From contig NZ_JAYMFF010000001.1 in NCBI RefSeq assembly GCF_035989245.1, forward strand, positions 1 through 64,000: 64,000 nt of DNA. The letters are read 5' to 3'. Each line of letters begins with the position of its first letter. Within the stretch, counting starts at the first letter, position 1. This document shows, in pieces, positions 60,896-64,000 of the stretch. Below the pieces are notes generated by a model. That model worked only from the letters and a program-made list of their open reading frames with translations. It was not told the DNA's origin and searched no databases. This DNA comes from Adlercreutzia wanghongyangiae (lineage in GTDB: Bacteria; Actinomycetota; Coriobacteriia; Coriobacteriales; Eggerthellaceae). Both the position numbers and the translations under genes were made by a program.

Positions 60896-61754
60896 CGTTG
60901 GTGAAGGGGTAGGCGCCATCGGTGGCGATGACGAGGTAGTTGTCGGCGCCGCCGAATTCCTCATCGGAGGCGTCGATGACGTACACGTTGGCAAAGTGCT
61001 CGCGCAAGCGTTCCACCTGGGCGAATAGCTGGTACATGGCGTTGCCGGTGAACTCCACCACACAGTTGGCCATCAGCAGGCCGTCTGGTACAAGGCACGC
61101 ACGCGCCGCGGTGATGCCTTCGTCGCTCGCGAAGAAGGGGGCCGCATCACGGCCCACGAACGCATCGTTGATGATGGCATCGTAGCGATCGGGGGCGCCA
61201 GGCTCATCGGAATTTGCAACTTCCGCGGGCGTGTCGGGAGCCCCAGCGTTGCCCGCGAGCGTCGTCGCTGTGGGAGCCCCTTCGACCGCCCCAAGCAGAA
61301 ACACCTCGCCATCTTCCACGAAAATACGCAGGTCGCCAGCACGCCCTTCGGCTGCCAGCTGAGCCTCCAGCCGATCAAGGAAGAAGTGCTCACGTGCCAG
61401 CTCCACCATAGCTGGGTCAATTTCCACGACATCGAGCTTGATGCCCGGGTGGTTCACGAGCAGCTGCTTGGGATAGGCGAACCCCGCGCCGCCAATCATG
61501 AGCACGCGCCCGACAGTCAGCGAGTTGGCCTCAAACATATGGTCAAAGGCCCGCAAGTACGCAAAGGGGCAACGCGCCCAGCGCTCGTCGGTATAGGTGG
61601 CCGACTGCAGCACGCCGCCCACGTTCAGCACGCGCACGAGCGAGCCGTCTGCCGCCGGCATCGCATACACCGCCGCCTCGCCGAACCGCGCGGAAAAGGT
61701 CTGCCGGCCCCCGCGACCGCACAGCTTATTAAGCCAATCGAGCAGCGCCCTCAC
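60876..61754 (-). CDS. Spermidine synthase-like methyltransferase-fold protein
   Basis: A 292-residue Rossmann protein from a GTG at 61754 that follows GGCGAAGGG. The SpeE-like core reads VGRVLMIGGAGFAYPKQLLVNHPGIKLDVVEIDPAMVELAREHFFL, with the GGG motif as GGA and the acidic EIDP binding the nucleoside. DAPDRYDAIINDAFVGRDAAPFF matches the D-x-x-x-D catalytic loop in place of the usual DxxDP. An Ala/Pro/Thr insert occupies ~180-205. Members like this, lacking the N-terminal SpeE domain, need not make spermidine. It follows an HTH gene by 35 bp and is probably in its operon. Confidence 0.82.
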   Translation of the reverse strand: MRALLDWLNKLCGRGGRQTFSARFGEAAVYAMPAADGSLVRVLNVGGVLQSATYTDERWARCPFAYLRAFDHMFEANSLTVGRVLMIGGAGFAYPKQLLVNHPGIKLDVVEIDPAMVELAREHFFLDRLEAQLAAEGRAGDLRIFVEDGEVFLLGAVEGAPTATTLAGNAGAPDTPAEVANSDEPGAPDRYDAIINDAFVGRDAAPFFASDEGITAARACLVPDGLLMANCVVEFTGNAMYQLFAQVERLREHFANVYVIDASDEEFGGADNYLVIATDGAYPFTNVIPYGG

Positions 61755-61789
61755 CCCTTCGCCTTTCCAATCGCGCGCATCTCCCCCTC

Positions 61790-62317
61790 CTACGATGCCT
61801 TGCAGGCGTACTCCAGGATGCGCCGCGCGGTGCCCTGGCTCACCTTGGTGTTGTCTCCCTTGCTGAGGAATGCGTAGATGTTTCCCTTGTTCAAGCCCAA
61901 ATCTTTGCACAGGCGGTACACCGTTACGTCGCGGCCCTTCATGGCCTGTAGCGTCTGCTCCCGTATGCCGGCGATGATGAGCCGGTCTCCCGCGATGGCG
62001 TAGCGCCGCGCTATGTAGGCGTTCCACACCGCGCGGTACCGGGGAGGCGCCTCAGGCGATTGCAGAAAGAACGACACTTCTTCCGGATCGTCCAAAAGCT
62101 CGGCCATCTGGGCGTAGCTGCGCTCCATCCACGTTCCCTCGCTGATGGAGGCCAGGTAGCGAGCCTTGTCCTGCACTGCGGCGAACACCATGAGAGCCTC
62201 GGCGGCGGCCGGCATGGTGGTGGCGACGGAATCCCGCAGTTTCCGCAGGTTATCCGTCTTTAAGCCGGTGAGTTCGCGGCAGTACAAACGCAAGAACCCC
62301 TTGAACGTCAAGTTCAC
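61790..62317 (-). CDS. Unknown protein with C-terminal helix-turn-helix
   Basis: A 175-residue protein. The GTG at 62317 is used since GAGAGGAG lies 6 bp before it. The N-terminal two-thirds are helical without recognised motifs (FKGFLRLYCRELTGLKTDNLRKLRDSV, YAQMAELLDDPEEVSFFLQSPEAPPRYRAVWNAYIARRYA). The C-terminus has an HTH-like segment, MKGRDVTVYRLCKDLGLNKGNIYAFLSKGDNTKVSQGTARRILEYA, reminiscent of XRE-type domains. A perfect 12-bp inverted repeat upstream suggests that it represses itself and the spermidine-synthase-like gene behind it. Confidence 0.75.
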   Translation of the reverse strand: MNLTFKGFLRLYCRELTGLKTDNLRKLRDSVATTMPAAAEALMVFAAVQDKARYLASISEGTWMERSYAQMAELLDDPEEVSFFLQSPEAPPRYRAVWNAYIARRYAIAGDRLIIAGIREQTLQAMKGRDVTVYRLCKDLGLNKGNIYAFLSKGDNTKVSQGTARRILEYACKAS

Positions 62318-62333
62318 GCTCAACTCCTCTCTT

Positions 62334-62364
62334 GTTAGTATTATCCGTGACCGATAATACTAAC
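62334..62364. promoter_or_regulatory. Perfect 12-bp operator palindrome
   Basis: GTTAGTATTATC (62334-62345) and GATAATACTAAC (62353-62364) around CGTGACC, 17 bp upstream of the HTH gene start. Each arm contains a possible -10 hexamer, so bound protein would block transcription. It is strikingly AT-rich for this genome. Confidence 0.8.
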
Positions 62365-62409
62365 ATAAGTTGCTTGATCATCGTTGACTTTTTTCGACTA
62401 TCGGCAAGA

Positions 62410-62447
62410 AAAAGGCCCCGCCGTTCGATGGAACAGCGGGGCCTTAA
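62410..62447 (-). terminator. Intrinsic terminator after the 27-residue peptide
   Basis: AAGGCCCCGC (62412-62421) pairs with GCGGGGCCTT (62436-62445). On the minus strand the stem is followed by TTTTTCTTG. It ends the HipA-like/small-peptide transcript and separates it from the HTH operon. Confidence 0.8.
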
Positions 62448-62500
62448 AAGAGGTTGGCAGGACGCATCACCAGGCGAAATGCCTGACAGAGCAGCCGCTT

Positions 62501-62584
62501 CTACAGCGCAGCAGCTCCGATGCAGCCGGCCATGGCGGCAATGGCAAGGGCAAACAGAGCAGTGCCGGCAACGATGGTTATCAT
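62501..62584 (-). CDS. 27-residue membrane peptide
   Basis: ATG preceded by GGAAAGGAGATCGCC, encoding MITIVAGTALFALAIAAMAG and then CIGAAAL, a single hydrophobic helix. A strong intrinsic terminator follows 55 bp later, so this is a discrete transcript end. Its place after the HipA-like gene suggests co-expression. Function unknown; it resembles the peptide at 59484-59570 in size and character but not in sequence. Confidence 0.6.
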   Translation of the reverse strand: MITIVAGTALFALAIAAMAGCIGAAAL

Positions 62585-62720
62585 GGCGATCTCCTTTCCC
62601 AAACGGGATAATTTCGATGAGACCACTATGGCAGCCCCAACTTACCGCCCCGTTGCGTGCCCCTTACAGTTTTGTCGTTTTGAGTCGGGGCGCCCCAGCG
62701 CCCCTTGCCGGGAACGCCCG

Positions 62721-64000
62721 CTACCAGCCAGCGGATACCACGCCGCGCTCGGCAGCCAGGTCGCTCACCGCCCGTATCTGGCGTGCTGTCTGCTTCTGCA
62801 CGGCCGCGATAAAACGCTCGTCGATCTCCGGGTTCTCGCCTAGCACTTCGGCAATCTCATCCAGGAAACCTTCGAGCGCACTCGGGTCGTACCAGCTGAT
62901 ATCGTCCACAAGGGCGAGCTGCTGCGACGGATACTCGCGAAACGGATGGCTCTCCCAAACGTAGGGACGCGCTTCCAGTTCCGCCGTTGTGGCCCGGCTG
63001 TAGAATCCGCATCCGTGGTCGAACAGAGGCGCCACCCGGTAACCGTCGAGCGTTTCCGCATTCCGCAGAAGCCCGAAGTTATGGGTATGGCGATCGAAGT
63101 TAGCCATAAGGTGGTCGACGACGATCATCTTATCAATAAGCTGCCGGGCATTTTCCACGCCTAAGTCCTCCAGCGCCCGCAGATAACCTGCATGCAGGTC
63201 GCGGCCCTCGGTAATGGCGAAGGCGGTCAGCACGTCATGGGCGGGAATGAGCTCGGTGTCGGACCCCGCCATGTTTGCGCACGACGAATAAGCGCGTCCG
63301 TGACGCTCGATAACGGTGTAAGGAACGAACTCGTCCAGATCCAACAGGCGCTCGAGCAGGCGCGTCGCCAATCTCTCGTTGTAGGGCTCACGGTTCTCGT
63401 TGCCCGTACCTCCTTTGATGAGGTAGTCGACGCCGCGGCGGCGCACCCATGTCTTGCTAAGCATACCGTTGGTGGCCGTGTCAGGCGAATGGGTGATAGC
63501 TGGTCCGCGCCCCGGCAGCTCCGAGCGATCGGCGGACGCAACCCTGGCCGCCTTCGGCGATTCCCCGACCAGCATGAGGTCGCCGAACGCCTCCTCGTAA
63601 CCATTATCGAAATAGTTCACATCGGCCCACTGCGCTGGAGCGCCTTCGGGCCTGAACCAATACGGGTCGGACAAGCTGAGGCCCCACGACGCGAACATCA
63701 GCGCCGAAGGCGTGCGCACCATCAGATCGCGCAAGGCCACGGGCAGATTCGGACGCATACCCGGAATGGCGCGGCTGCGCAGCCATTCCGCAAAGTCGTA
63801 GCGATTGGGGGTTTTGTCGAGCCGTCCAATGCCAAGCGGCTTCCAGGCAATGCCGTCCAGCGGCTTCAGGTCGGCCACCGCGCCACTTCGGAAATCGTAG
63901 GTGAAGCCGATCACCTCGTGATCACGGCACATGAGCGTGTAACGCGCGCGATGCGCCACCTCTCCCGAGCGATCAGACGGGCGGCCACGCAGACGCTCCG
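62721..64000 (-). CDS. HipA-like kinase-fold protein (5' end uncertain, may extend past edge)
   Basis: At least 412 residues. HipA kinase-type features include the ATP-lysine region RGVDYLIKGGTGNENREPYNERLATRLLERL, the catalytic loop VVDHLMANFDRHTHNFGLLRNAETL (as HipA's NxDxHxxN) and the metal site VAPLFDHGCGFY. A GTG at 63959 (VAHRARYTLMCRDHEVIGFTYDF) may be the start, with GGGAGA just before it, but the frame stays open to the window edge. HipA proteins are Ser/Thr kinases in toxin-antitoxin pairs. No HipB-like gene is directly adjacent on the visible side; the HTH protein at 61.8 kb is a distant candidate. Confidence 0.78.
   Translation of the reverse strand, partial: ERLRGRPSDRSGEVAHRARYTLMCRDHEVIGFTYDFRSGAVADLKPLDGIAWKPLGIGRLDKTPNRYDFAEWLRSRAIPGMRPNLPVALRDLMVRTPSALMFASWGLSLSDPYWFRPEGAPAQWADVNYFDNGYEEAFGDLMLVGESPKAARVASADRSELPGRGPAITHSPDTATNGMLSKTWVRRRGVDYLIKGGTGNENREPYNERLATRLLERLLDLDEFVPYTVIERHGRAYSSCANMAGSDTELIPAHDVLTAFAITEGRDLHAGYLRALEDLGVENARQLIDKMIVVDHLMANFDRHTHNFGLLRNAETLDGYRVAPLFDHGCGFYSRATTAELEARPYVWESHPFREYPSQQLALVDDISWYDPSALEGFLDEIAEVLGENPEIDERFIAAVQKQTARQIRAVSDLAAERGVVSAGW

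Overview
The window is GC-rich, gene-dense bacterial chromosome that most resembles a gut Eggerthellaceae actinobacterium (Eggerthella, Gordonibacter, Adlercreutzia or a relative). This assignment is inference. It rests on a large Tat-exported DMSO-reductase-family molybdoenzyme with multiple Fe-S partners, a membrane-bound LuxR regulator with a 12-TM-like N-terminus, Etf/acyl-CoA dehydrogenase modules, and strongly biased GC codon use. No rRNA, tRNA, CRISPR array, transposase or phage gene was recognised.

Layout. 1-5.5 kb (minus) is a flavin-based acyl-CoA redox operon: MFS carrier, two acyl-CoA dehydrogenases, EtfB, EtfA and a FixC-like flavoprotein cut by the window edge. It is divergent from a Fic-fold/winged-helix regulator whose Fic motif is degenerate. 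7.8-9.7 kb has a YerC/TrpR-like regulator and a drug-type MFS pump. 10-16.6 kb has a Cthe_2159-like lipoprotein, a DUF4956 membrane protein and a VTC-domain protein, divergent from an OmpR-type two-component system. The shared intergenic region carries two mirrored pairs of 11-bp-spaced TTCAG repeats.

16.7-33.5 kb is the centrepiece. It holds a molybdoenzyme operon (catalytic subunit, DmsB-like Fe-S subunit, NrfD-like anchor), then NapG-like, NapH-like and multi-cluster Fe-S proteins. A TorD chaperone and a lineage-specific partner lie some 4 kb away on the same strand. Between them sit a coiled-coil protein and a degraded UvrD-like ATPase. A membrane LuxR regulator and a small exported protein follow. 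A GGGATGAT half-site recurs upstream of both halves of this locus.

33.5-37.4 kb is a second two-component system with an ABC exporter. 37.6-39.7 kb is a TPR-like protein. 40.1-42.2 kb is type III glutamine synthetase. 42.4-48.3 kb is an L-rhamnose operon (kinase, isomerase, aldolase, sugar porter) studded with REP-like palindromes and one perfect 26-bp inverted repeat. 48.6 kb has a possible three-way-junction RNA. 48.9-49.7 kb is rplM-rpsI. 50.2-52.7 kb has a Phd/PIN toxin-antitoxin pair, dtd and a ZIP transporter. 52.8-57.4 kb has a transporter-acetyltransferase fusion, a repeat protein, metA and metY. 57.8-64 kb has a CmpB-like membrane protein, two tiny membrane peptides, an AAA ATPase, an operator-controlled HTH/spermidine-synthase-like pair and a HipA-like kinase running to the window edge.

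All functions are read from sequence motifs by eye; no database search was run.
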